NCBI RefSeq assembly: GCF_004006395.2 | Contig: NZ_CP029758.2 | Location: forward strand, 1,426,001 to 1,490,000 | From: Clostridium sp. AWRP | GTDB taxonomy: Bacteria; Bacillota; Clostridia; Clostridiales; Clostridiaceae | Reading direction: 5' to 3' | DNA: 64,000 nt | Shown here: positions 35,594 to 43,396 of the stretch, piece after piece | Numbering within the stretch: position 1 is the first letter of the stretch | Layout of the letters: every line of letters begins with the position of its first letter | Translations under genes and position numbers: made by a program | The notes under the pieces: generated by a model | Databases searched by the model: none | What the model saw: only the letters and a program-made list of their open reading frames with translations | Told to the model about the DNA's origin: nothing

Positions 35594-35614
35594 ATTGTAG
35601 ATTACAATCGTAAT
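35594..35614 (+). promoter_or_regulatory. BlaI-type operator region
   Basis: Two overlapping dyads lie directly upstream of the repressor gene: ATTGTA-GAT-TACAAT (35594-35608) and ATTAC-AATC-GTAAT (35601-35614). The second resembles the TACA-N2-TGTA operator core of BlaI/MecI repressors with one base changed. Autoregulation is inferred. Confidence 0.6.
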
Positions 35615-35636
35615 TATGCCTTTAGGAGGAGTTATC

Positions 35637-36008
35637 ATGGCAAATATACCAAAAATATCTGAATCAGAGTGGGAAGTAATGAAAGTTATATGGAACAAAA
35701 ATCCATGTTCGGCAAATGAAATAATAAAGCAGTTGGAAGATAGTACAAGTTGGAAACCTAAGACAGTTAAATCACTTATAAGCAGACTTTTAAAGAAAAA
35801 GGTAATTGGATTTAATGAAGAAGGCAGAACTTATTATTATTATCCTCTATTTGATGAAAAAGAATGTGCAAGACAGGAGAGCAGTTCTTTTATTAAAAGA
35901 GTATACAATGGAGCTGCTAAAAATATGTTATTGAATTTTATAGAAGACAATAAATTGACAGAAGAGGATTTAGACGATTTAAAAAAAATATTAAATGATA
36001 GGGATTAG
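35637..36008 (+). CDS. BlaI/MecI-family transcriptional repressor
   Basis: Winged-helix repressor of 123 aa. The N-terminus ISESEWEVMKVIWNKNPCSANEI and SWKPKTVKSLISRLLKKKVI form the helix-turn-helix, and the C-terminal helices mediate dimerisation. Such repressors are inactivated when the paired M56 protease triggers cleavage. The frame begins at 35616, but AGGAGG sits inside that segment and the ATG at 35637 is properly placed. It is followed by the M56 gene after six bases. Confidence 0.92.
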   Translation: MANIPKISESEWEVMKVIWNKNPCSANEIIKQLEDSTSWKPKTVKSLISRLLKKKVIGFNEEGRTYYYYPLFDEKECARQESSSFIKRVYNGAAKNMLLNFIEDNKLTEEDLDDLKKILNDRD

Positions 36009-36014
36009 GAGCTT

Positions 36015-37502
36015 ATGTTTAAATTTATTATTTTATATAAATGGGTGTTATATTTATCACTTCTAGCTAGTTTTTTAATAATATTTTTTCTAGCTGCTAA
36101 AAAAATTTTAAAACAAAGATTGAGAATAGAAGTTCAATATATTATAGGAATTCTGATTTTGGTAAGACTTATTGTACCGGCTTTACCTAAGAGTTCACTT
36201 AGCATATTCAACATAATGCCGTTTTACTTTAATAGACCACCTGTTACATCGGCAATAGATAAATTTGATTATGATCAGTATCTTACTGAGAGTGTAAATG
36301 AAAAAAGTGTAGGTAGTGCTAAAGGTGATGCTGATTATGCTTACTTAAATCCAAGTATTATTAGGGATACATTTAACATACCCGAATCATGTATGCAAGT
36401 TACATTTGAAATATGGTATGTAGGTTTTATTTTAGGCATGATTTATATGCTTATATCATATATGACATGTTTGAGAAAAGTAAGCAAGTATGAATCAATA
36501 AGGGATAAAAGAATTATTGATATTTTGCAAAAGTGCAAAAACAATATGAATATAAAGAAGAATATAAATGTTGTACAAGGCATAGATATAAAAAGCCCAG
36601 CAATTTTTGGTATGATCGCACCTAAGATATTGATGCCCTTAACTGTGATTAAATATATGAATGACAATGATATTAAAAATATATTTTTACATGAACTTTC
36701 GCACTATAAGAAAAGAGATATTTTTGTAAATTATGTTATCAGGATAACTAGAGTAATTTATTGGTTTAATCCTATTATATGGTATTTTACAAATGAAATG
36801 AAAAAGGATATGGAATTGTCTTGTGATTCTATAGCTCTTAATTATATAGAATCTGAGAAGACCAAGGAATATGGATATACTATGATAGACCTCATAAAAT
36901 ACTCAAAGTTTGTTAAAAAATCTAGAGTAAGTATGGCAGTTGGCATATCTGTAGATGCTAAATATATGGCCAAAAGAATTAGCATGATAAAGAAATTTGA
37001 AAGAATTTCACCTAAGGCTATTGTAAGCTCCATAATTGTATTCTGCTTTTGTATATTAATTATGCTTACTGAAGCAAAAATAAACAATGTGTTTTCACAA
37101 GATGCGTTAAATAAACAAATAACATCCAAATATGTAGTAGATGAACTTGGAGTAAATAGAATAGAGGATAATACAAGTTATCTTTACAAATGTGATCATG
37201 ATGCTTTGGGAAACTGGAAATCTGTAGATATTGTTGATAATATATCTGATTTCAAAAAAAATAAAAGACAGTGGGAAGGCAACATGTATATAAAAGAAAT
37301 TAAATTTTTTAATGGAGGTACTACAGATAAAAGCTGGTTAACGTGGACAAAAGGAATTGTAATTGATAAAAGTGATAAACTTTCTAGTGAATATGTAATA
37401 AAAAATATAGATGGAGAAATTTATATGTTTTTTAGGTGGAAAAATGGCGACTATGCATTTGGATGCAGAAAACCAGTTTACTATGTTTTGAAAAAGGTTT
37501 AA
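36015..37502 (+). CDS. BlaR1/MecR1-like M56 membrane metalloprotease without penicillin sensor
   Basis: Membrane protease of 495 aa with hydrophobic segments at about 5-25, 38-55, 120-145 and 335-355. The zinc motif HELSHYKKRD is present near residue 230, with the downstream ELSCDSIAL glutamate. The extracellular C-terminus is only about 130 aa and lacks the SxxK/KTG penicillin-binding sensor; it ends FRWKNGDYAFGCRKPVYYVLKKV, a pattern I associate with clostridial M56 proteins. It presumably senses something other than beta-lactam and relieves repression by the upstream BlaI-like protein. Target genes are unknown. Confidence 0.88.
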   Translation: MFKFIILYKWVLYLSLLASFLIIFFLAAKKILKQRLRIEVQYIIGILILVRLIVPALPKSSLSIFNIMPFYFNRPPVTSAIDKFDYDQYLTESVNEKSVGSAKGDADYAYLNPSIIRDTFNIPESCMQVTFEIWYVGFILGMIYMLISYMTCLRKVSKYESIRDKRIIDILQKCKNNMNIKKNINVVQGIDIKSPAIFGMIAPKILMPLTVIKYMNDNDIKNIFLHELSHYKKRDIFVNYVIRITRVIYWFNPIIWYFTNEMKKDMELSCDSIALNYIESEKTKEYGYTMIDLIKYSKFVKKSRVSMAVGISVDAKYMAKRISMIKKFERISPKAIVSSIIVFCFCILIMLTEAKINNVFSQDALNKQITSKYVVDELGVNRIEDNTSYLYKCDHDALGNWKSVDIVDNISDFKKNKRQWEGNMYIKEIKFFNGGTTDKSWLTWTKGIVIDKSDKLSSEYVIKNIDGEIYMFFRWKNGDYAFGCRKPVYYVLKKV

Positions 37503-37536
37503 ATGTAATATGCAAAATTTGCGAAGCAATTTTTTT

Positions 37537-37730
37537 AATTAATAGTTAAGAATGAAGAATTAATAGTTAATGTGGATTTTTTTCCGTTACACTACAAAAA
37601 ATCTTTGATTAAGCTTTTTACTACTCGTTTTGCTAAAGCAAAACATTGCTGATTTATATAGATTTAAAGATTTTTTGCGATAGCTAAAAATCATCTTTTA
37701 CTATTAATTTTTAATTATTAATTCTTAACT
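37537..37730. repeat. MITE-like repeat, copy 2
   Basis: Closely similar to the element at 33093-33299, in the same orientation and without an ORF. It is bordered by TTGCGAAGC at 37519-37527 and, on the other side, at 37730-37738, possible remnants of an insertion duplication. Confidence 0.78.
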
Positions 37731-37799
37731 TGCGAAGCTTTGCTTCGCAATATTTTTAATATGTGACTGAGTTTGAAGTTATATATAAAGGAGATTTAA

Positions 37800-38972
37800 A
37801 TGATAATGAAGAAAAAAATTTTAACTATTACGATTACAATTGTAATTATATTTGCAGTTTTGGTAGGTATTTATTTGGGAGGTATTTATTTAAGAAATAT
37901 TACGAAACAGGATAACATTAAAGATTATGCAATAGATGCTAAAAAACTTTCAAATGTGGTAACGAATGAAGAACTTAAGAAACATCATTCAGATCTCGAG
38001 AGAATATATGGGTTTATAGGGCAGGATTTATCACAAAAGGATTTGTCAAAGTTATCTTTAGAAGCCATTTCAAACATAAGTTTTGATAAGTCTACAAAGT
38101 GGCCTGAAAATGTCAAACTTCCACAAGGATATGATCCAAATAAATGGTTTGATATGGGTAAAGATCCAGGACTTAATTTGAGCAAAATTCATGAAAGAGG
38201 AATTACAGGGAAGGGAATTAGTGTAGCAGTTATAGATAAGCCGATAAGGTCAACTCATGATGAATTTAAGGGCAGGATGAATTACTATAAAATAGGAATA
38301 CCTCAAACAAAGCCTCATTTTCACGGATTAGCTTGTGCTTCTATTCTAACAGGAAAAACATGTGGAGTAGCAAGTGAATCAAAATTGTATTATTTTGCAA
38401 CACCTGATTTATGGATTAAATCAGCAGATTATATTAAGGCTGTGAATAAAATCATTGAAATCAATAAATCACTTCCTAAGAATGAAAAAATAAGAATTGT
38501 ATCTGTATCAGATGATGTAGATAAGGATAATAAAAACTATAGCAAATGGCAGGAAACTTTAAAGAAAGCCAATTCTGAAGGACTTACAGTAGTACATGCA
38601 GATTTATTTAACAAGGAAAAGTTTAGATTGGGTGGATGTGATGTTTCAAAGAATAGAAATAATCCTCTAAATTATAAGCTAAGTAAATTTTATTGGGATG
38701 AAAAGAAGATAGATAAGTCTAACATAATGGTTCCATCGGATTTTAGAACTACTGCTGATAATCGTTCTGATGCCGCCTATGTTTATTGGGGCGAAGGAGG
38801 AGTTAGCTGGGCCATTCCTTATGTTACAGGACTTGCAGCTTTGGCATGGCAGGTAAATCCGAATTTAACCTTTGATCAAATATTAGATAAACTTATAGAA
38901 ACAAAGACCACTACATCAGAAGGTAGAAATATAATTGATCCAGAGAAATTTATAAACTCTATAGCTAAGTAA
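37800..38972 (+). CDS. Secreted or membrane-anchored S8 (subtilisin-like) serine protease
   Basis: A 390-aa protein with an N-terminal hydrophobic segment (about 5-30) followed by a pro-region. Catalytic residues are recognisable but degenerate: Asp in GISVAVIDKPIRSTHDEF, His in FHGLACASILTG, Ser in GGVSWAIPYVTGLAALAW. Canonical motifs would be DTG, HGT and GTSMAxP, so the enzyme is divergent. It lies downstream of the BlaI/BlaR1-like pair, separated by a MITE-like repeat. ATG at 37800 or 37806, both behind AAGGAGA. A terminator follows. Confidence 0.85.
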   Translation: MIMKKKILTITITIVIIFAVLVGIYLGGIYLRNITKQDNIKDYAIDAKKLSNVVTNEELKKHHSDLERIYGFIGQDLSQKDLSKLSLEAISNISFDKSTKWPENVKLPQGYDPNKWFDMGKDPGLNLSKIHERGITGKGISVAVIDKPIRSTHDEFKGRMNYYKIGIPQTKPHFHGLACASILTGKTCGVASESKLYYFATPDLWIKSADYIKAVNKIIEINKSLPKNEKIRIVSVSDDVDKDNKNYSKWQETLKKANSEGLTVVHADLFNKEKFRLGGCDVSKNRNNPLNYKLSKFYWDEKKIDKSNIMVPSDFRTTADNRSDAAYVYWGEGGVSWAIPYVTGLAALAWQVNPNLTFDQILDKLIETKTTTSEGRNIIDPEKFINSIAK

Positions 38973-38980
38973 ATTATATT

Positions 38981-39018
38981 AAAAGATGATTTCTATATTT
39001 ATAGGAACCATCTTTTTT
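38981..39018 (+). terminator. Terminator after the subtilase gene
   Basis: AAAAGATG pairs with CATCTTTT, continued after one mismatch by TTTCTATA with TATAGGAA, and followed by TTTTTT. Confidence 0.8.
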
Positions 39019-39123
39019 AGTTATAATAGTTCTTAAGTTATTTAAATCTAGTAAAAATTGATGTCAGAAAATATATTGTATCTTCGTATTAATATGTGAG
39101 AAGCTTCTTAAGGAGGAAAAAAT

Positions 39124-39687
39124 GTGAAGATAGATGAAAATAATTTTATAGAACAGATAAAAAAGAAAAATCCAAAATCTATTGAATTTGCAGTGGATAA
39201 ATATAGTAATTTGGTATTTAAAGTAGTGCGCACAGTGTTGAATTCTAAGTTTGAAGCACAGCATTCGGAAGAATGTGTAAATGATGTGTTTTGGGCTGTG
39301 TGGAACAATATTGAAAGCTTTGACAGCGAAAAGGGAAACTTTAAATATTGGATTACTGCTATAGCAAAGTATAAATCCATAGATTGTAAAAGAAAACTTT
39401 TTAGCAAAGGTACAGATAAAAGTATATATGATTACAGACTTGAGGATGAATTTAATGTAGAAAATGAATTGATATCAAGGGAAAATAAGGAGGAACTTTT
39501 AAAAGCTTTAGATATTATGAAACCTCAGGACAAGGAGATATTTGTGAGAAGGTATTTTCTATATGAAGGAATAGAAAACATAGCAAAGAGCTTTGGAGTT
39601 GATAGGAGCTTAATTGACAAGAGACTTTCAAGGGGACGTAAATTTTTGAAAGAAAAACTTATAGTCTTGAAGGGAGAAATATTATGA
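39124..39687 (+). CDS. ECF-type RNA polymerase sigma factor
   Basis: A 187-aa sigma factor with region 2 (IEFAVDKYSNLVFKVVRTVL ... WAVWNNIESFDSEKGNFKYWI) and region 4 (LDIMKPQDKEIFVRRYF ... SFGVDRSLIDKRLSRGRKFL). There is no region 3. The start is GTG behind AAGGAGG. Its stop overlaps the ATG of the next gene, a DUF4179 membrane protein that is the likely anti-sigma factor. Regulon and inducer cannot be read from the sequence. Confidence 0.92.
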   Translation: MKIDENNFIEQIKKKNPKSIEFAVDKYSNLVFKVVRTVLNSKFEAQHSEECVNDVFWAVWNNIESFDSEKGNFKYWITAIAKYKSIDCKRKLFSKGTDKSIYDYRLEDEFNVENELISRENKEELLKALDIMKPQDKEIFVRRYFLYEGIENIAKSFGVDRSLIDKRLSRGRKFLKEKLIVLKGEIL

Positions 39688-41144
39688 ATATGAATGATTT
39701 TAATATGGAAGAAAAAGATATATATAAATTGTTTAACGATGTAAAGATTGAAGAAAGCGAGTTTGAGCCTATGGATGAAGAAGTTACTGATATAGAAAAA
39801 CAGAAGATAAAGAAAAATTTAAAGAAAAGAATAAAAGGTCAGAGAAAATTTAAAATATTAAAATATTCTTCTATAGCAGCAGCATTAGGTTTGATATGTA
39901 CTATAGGTATAGGTACTATTTCTCCAGCCTTTGCAGAAAATATCCCAATTTTAAATTCTATAACACAAAAACTAAATGATGAATTTGGTTCTCATGGATC
40001 TTATGCCGAGTATTCTCAAATTGTAAATAAACCTGTTACGAGCAATGGGATAACTCTTACTATAAATGAAGTAATAGCAGATGATTCAAAGCTTGTGATA
40101 GGCTATACGATAAAAAGTAATAAAAAAATTCAAAATTTAGAGACATTTAGTTTGAGCATGTTTTTGAAAGTTGATGGAAAAATGTCTGGTTCTACTGGAA
40201 GTTCTGCAGGAAATTATATTGATGATCACACATATGTTAAAAGTGAAGAAATTCATACTGATTTAATAAAGAATGCTTCAAAGAAGATTAACATAGCTTT
40301 AAATGTGGATGAGATATCAAATATAAAAGGAAAGTGGAACTTTGCTTTTAGTGCATCAAAGGATCAGTTAGTTAAAAATAGTGTTGTATTTAAGCCAAAT
40401 ATTAAGCTGGATTTTCCAAATAGCATTGCAAAGGTAGATAAGATTGTTTTTTCTCCTATAGATACTTCTATCTTTGTAAGTGGAAATTATAAAGATAAGG
40501 AAAAGGTTAAAAAGAATATGGAGGTAAATCATGATGATAGCTTAATGGATTATGATTATTGGGTCGCTTATGATGACAAGGGAGTTGAACTTATACCTAA
40601 AGGGTTAGGCGGTGGAAGGGGTGATTCTAATACGGGAATATTCAATATTGAAATGCAGTATAACAAACTTAATAAGATTCCTAAATATTTAACTATTGTT
40701 CCATGTAAAATTACTCCTTCAGCTGGAGGCGGTGAGGGTATGGACAAGAATGGTAAAAAAGTACATTACACCATTAAAAGTAAAAAACAAGTAGAAATAA
40801 GCAAGACAATTGATGGAGTGTATCCTATAGAACTTTCTCAAGGGAAAATGGGAAAAATTGTAATAGAAAATATAGAAACAAATAAGGATAGTACCACAGT
40901 TAAATACAGGGCAGAAGGTAAAGCACCGTATTTTCAGGCACAAGATCTTTGGATAAAAGATTCTAGTGGAAAAGAAGTTGATTACAAAAGTTATGATATA
41001 AAAAAGGACAACAGTAATCCAAATGAATTTGTAAGGCAGTTTAAAAAACTCGATCCAAACAAGAAATATACTATAGTTACCGATGATTTTAGCAATGTGG
41101 AGTTCAGGGAGGACTTGAAGTTTACAATTAATTTAAGTAAATAA
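39684..41144 (+). CDS. DUF4179 membrane protein, probable anti-sigma factor
   Basis: Protein of 486 aa. The cytoplasmic N-terminus (1-55) is acidic then basic; one membrane helix (about 58-80, YSSIAAALGLICTIGIGTIS) is followed by an extracellular DUF4179 domain (INEVIADDSKLVIGYTIKS) and more beta-rich repeats to the end. The gene overlaps the sigma factor stop by four bases. This arrangement is the usual one for ECF sigma and its membrane-bound inhibitor in Firmicutes; the extracellular part would sense an envelope signal. Confidence 0.85.
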   Translation: MNMNDFNMEEKDIYKLFNDVKIEESEFEPMDEEVTDIEKQKIKKNLKKRIKGQRKFKILKYSSIAAALGLICTIGIGTISPAFAENIPILNSITQKLNDEFGSHGSYAEYSQIVNKPVTSNGITLTINEVIADDSKLVIGYTIKSNKKIQNLETFSLSMFLKVDGKMSGSTGSSAGNYIDDHTYVKSEEIHTDLIKNASKKINIALNVDEISNIKGKWNFAFSASKDQLVKNSVVFKPNIKLDFPNSIAKVDKIVFSPIDTSIFVSGNYKDKEKVKKNMEVNHDDSLMDYDYWVAYDDKGVELIPKGLGGGRGDSNTGIFNIEMQYNKLNKIPKYLTIVPCKITPSAGGGEGMDKNGKKVHYTIKSKKQVEISKTIDGVYPIELSQGKMGKIVIENIETNKDSTTVKYRAEGKAPYFQAQDLWIKDSSGKEVDYKSYDIKKDNSNPNEFVRQFKKLDPNKKYTIVTDDFSNVEFREDLKFTINLSK

Positions 41145-41150
41145 TATCAA

Positions 41151-41297
41151 GTGATTCTTAGGTTCAGGTGGAGTTTGCTTATAAGGAATACATTTTCTCC
41201 ATCTGAACCTTAGAAGAACTTATCCAGGTGCGTATCAGTGCTTATACCCAACTTTGGAGAAGATGGGGGTGTTAGCAATGGTAGCAATCGGATAAAA
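41151..41297 (+). promoter_or_regulatory. Dispersed structured element, copy A
   Basis: First of three related elements. The 5' hairpin arms are TTCTTAGGTTCAGGTGGAG and CTCCATCTGAACCTTAGAA (41155-41213 region). TTATCC (41220-41225) pairs with GGATAA (41290-41295), enclosing TGCT/AGCA and ACCC/GGGT helices. It is followed immediately by a strong terminator hairpin. It lies between the DUF4179 gene and the iclR promoter. No known RNA family was recognised. Confidence 0.75.
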
Positions 41298-41338
41298 ATT
41301 CCAGGTAATTTGATTGAATTATCTGGAATTTTTATATT
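41297..41338 (+). terminator. Terminator directly after element copy A
   Basis: AATTCCAGGTAATT pairs with AATTATCTGGAATT (one G-T pair) over a six-base loop, followed by TTTTATATTT. It may be controlled by, or simply end, the transcript carrying copy A. Confidence 0.85.
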
Positions 41339-41448
41339 TATAAGTTATAGAGCTTTTCTTTAAACAAGTAGTTTATCTAAAAGCTATTGTTTGTGGATTC
41401 AGTTAATTTAAACCTATAATTTATAAAAAAGGGACTTTCAAAAAAATG

Positions 41449-41477
41449 TTGACAAGTAAGGAAAAAGTGTTTATAGT
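41449..41477 (+). promoter_or_regulatory. iclR promoter
   Basis: TTGACA (41449-41454), 17-base spacer, TATAGT (41472-41477); start of transcription near 41484. Confidence 0.85.
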
Positions 41478-41486
41478 ACAATTGTA

Positions 41487-41513
41487 GCATGTGTGAACGC
41501 AGTTCACACATGC
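41487..41513 (+). promoter_or_regulatory. Operator dyad at the iclR start site
   Basis: GCATGTGTGAAC (41487-41498) and GTTCACACATGC (41502-41513) are perfect inverted repeats with a three-base centre, sitting just downstream of the predicted transcription start. Autorepression by the IclR protein is the natural inference. Confidence 0.75.
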
Positions 41514-41539
41514 GAACAATAATTAACTAAGGTGATAGT

Positions 41540-42331
41540 ATGTCTAATTATAAAGAAAATAAATCAGCAGCACGAGTAGTAGATATATTGGTACTATTGG
41601 CTCATAGTGAGAGGTCTTTAGCGTTAAATGAAATCTGTAGTAGTAAGGATTGGCCTAAAAGTAGTACCTTTGAATTGATTCAAACTCTAGTAAGTAAAGG
41701 TATTCTTGAAATGGATGACAAGAGGCTTAAAACCTATAGATTAAGCTTACTAGCATTTGAAATAGGAAGTGCGTATCTTTCAAATTTAGGTGTTACTGAT
41801 GTAGCAAGAGCATATATCCAGGAACTTAATAAAAAGACAGGTAGTACAGTATTTCTAGGAATAGAAGACAATGGAGATATTGTGTATCTTGATAAAGCTG
41901 AGAATCACTCTATTATGAAACCTACAGCAAAACTGGGATCAAGGCGTCTTATATATACAACAGGGGTTGGAAAAGCATTACTTGCTGCATATACTGATGA
42001 TAAAATTGTAGAAATACTTCAGAAAAAACCTTTGTTAGGCAAAACTAAATTTTCACATACGTCAATAGATGAGATACTAAGAGATATGCATGAAATAAAA
42101 AAACGTGGATATTCAATAGATGACCGTGAAGACAACATAGAGATGTATTGTATGGGTGCTGCAATTTATGATCAGTTTGGCAAACCAGTTGCTTCTATAA
42201 GTGTTGCAAGCTTATACAATTCAATGAATGATGAAAAAAAGATATTTGTTTCTAATGCAGTAACAGATACTGCTATGCAGATTTCTAGAAGACTTGGTTA
42301 TATGGGCAATAAATTATACATGGACAAATAA
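41540..42331 (+). CDS. IclR-family transcriptional regulator
   Basis: A 263-aa regulator. The N-terminal winged helix (about 8-70) includes LALNEICSSKDWPKSSTFELIQTL; the C-terminal IclR effector domain has GSRRLIYTTGVGKALLAAYTDD and GYSIDDREDNIEMYCMGAAIYD. Family members regulate sugar-acid and aromatic catabolism. The following genes encode KDPG aldolase, an MFS sugar-acid type transporter and a kinase, so it probably responds to a sugar acid. It is flanked on both sides by copies of the structured element. Confidence 0.92.
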   Translation: MSNYKENKSAARVVDILVLLAHSERSLALNEICSSKDWPKSSTFELIQTLVSKGILEMDDKRLKTYRLSLLAFEIGSAYLSNLGVTDVARAYIQELNKKTGSTVFLGIEDNGDIVYLDKAENHSIMKPTAKLGSRRLIYTTGVGKALLAAYTDDKIVEILQKKPLLGKTKFSHTSIDEILRDMHEIKKRGYSIDDREDNIEMYCMGAAIYDQFGKPVASISVASLYNSMNDEKKIFVSNAVTDTAMQISRRLGYMGNKLYMDK

Positions 42332-42361
42332 GCTTATGCCATGTGTATAAATTTATTTTAA

Positions 42362-42551
42362 TAAACAGAGTTCTTGGTTTCAGGTGGAGTTTCTTTCTCC
42401 ATCTGAAACTTAGAAATCGTTATCCAGGGGCGTAGCAGCCGTTATCCCCCACTTTATGAGAAAAGCAGATATCCCAAATCTTTGATTTGGAGATAGTCGC
42501 TTTCGCTGTGTGCGATGGGGGGTATTATGGCTGGTAGCCATCGGATAAAAT
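42362..42551 (+). promoter_or_regulatory. Dispersed structured element, copy B (leader of the KDPG aldolase gene)
   Basis: 5' hairpin arms TTCTTGGTTTCAGGTGGAG and CTCCATCTGAAACTTAGAA, then TTATCC (42420-42425) with GGATAA (42543-42548), CAGCC (42436-42440) with GGCTG (42529-42533), CCCCCA (42446-42451) with TGGGGG (42516-42521). An extra apical hairpin CCAAATC/GATTTGG is found only in this copy. It ends 41 bases before the ATG of the KDPG aldolase gene, in its untranslated leader. Confidence 0.78.
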
Positions 42552-42592
42552 GTTATTGAGTACTTAATTTAGTAAAAGGAGGAGTTTTTTGA

Positions 42593-43237
42593 ATGTGGGA
42601 AAAACTAGAAAACCTAAAAAAGATTGAAGAAACTGGAATTCTTCTGATGATTCGTTTAGATAGTGAAGATGAAGCTATGAAGGTAGCTGAAGCAGCTATA
42701 AAGGGTGGAATTTTGGCACTAGAAATTACTATGAGCGTACCGAATGCACTTGGAATTGTTAAAAAGCTATCTAAAAAATATAAAGAAAAGGGACTTGTTA
42801 TTGGAGTAGGAACTGTTCTTGATCCAGAAACCGCACGGGCAGCTATCCTTGCAGGTGCAAATATGCTTGTAAGTCCTAATTTAAATCCAGAAATGATTAA
42901 AGTGGGAAAACGCTATCAAACAGTTATTATTAGTGGTGCATTTACACCAACGGAAATTGTAAATACCCTAGAAGCAGGTGCAGATATTGTAAAATTATTT
43001 CCAACAGAGTTCATTGGCCCAGCTTATGTCAAAACAGTTAAAGGTCCATTGGTTCAAGCAGCTATTATGCCAAGCGGCGGAGTAACCCTAGAAAATGCCG
43101 GAGAATGGCTTCAAGCAGGGGCAACATGCCTTGGAGTTGGCAGTGGTATAACTAAAGCGGCTCAAAAAGATGGCGATTACACAAAAGTAACTAAAGCAGC
43201 TGAACTATTTTTAAAAGTAATTAAAGAAAGCCGCTAA
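42593..43237 (+). CDS. eda: 2-keto-3-deoxy-6-phosphogluconate (KDPG) aldolase
   Basis: Class I aldolase of 214 aa cleaving KDPG to pyruvate and glyceraldehyde 3-phosphate. The glutamate in GGILALEITMSVPNAL, the GVGTVLDPETARAAILAGA motif, and the Schiff-base lysine in DIVKLFPTEFIGP are in place. TMPSGGV-type phosphate binding is seen as IMPSGGVTLENAGEW. Strong AGGAGGAG site. It follows structured element copy B, and a transporter and kinase follow downstream. Confidence 0.95.
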   Translation: MWEKLENLKKIEETGILLMIRLDSEDEAMKVAEAAIKGGILALEITMSVPNALGIVKKLSKKYKEKGLVIGVGTVLDPETARAAILAGANMLVSPNLNPEMIKVGKRYQTVIISGAFTPTEIVNTLEAGADIVKLFPTEFIGPAYVKTVKGPLVQAAIMPSGGVTLENAGEWLQAGATCLGVGSGITKAAQKDGDYTKVTKAAELFLKVIKESR

Positions 43238-43276
43238 AATAATTAAAATTTCAATTTGTCTCGTATTGCATGGATA

Positions 43277-43315
43277 CCTTTGCAAAGGCATTTGACGGTG
43301 TAACTTTGCAAAAGT
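43277..43315 (+). promoter_or_regulatory. Two palindromic motifs upstream of the MFS gene
   Basis: CCTTTGCAAAGG (43277-43288) and ACTTTGCAAAAGT (43303-43315) share CTTTGCAAA, 26 bases apart. They may be tandem binding sites for a regulator; none is identified. Confidence 0.35.
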
Positions 43316-43396
43316 AAGTGCAGTACCTGAAATCACACATAAATAACGATTACAAATCATGAAAACGGTTAATTAAATATGATTGGAGGATTAATA

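Noticed and set aside
39064..39407. Minus-strand frames over the ECF sigma gene
   Set aside because: Shadow frames; the plus-strand gene has sigma regions 2 and 4 and a good ribosome site.
42362..42551. c-di-GMP-I riboswitch for the dispersed element
   Set aside because: The tail with GGTAGCC looked suggestive, but the conserved GACGCAAAGC core is absent in all three copies.
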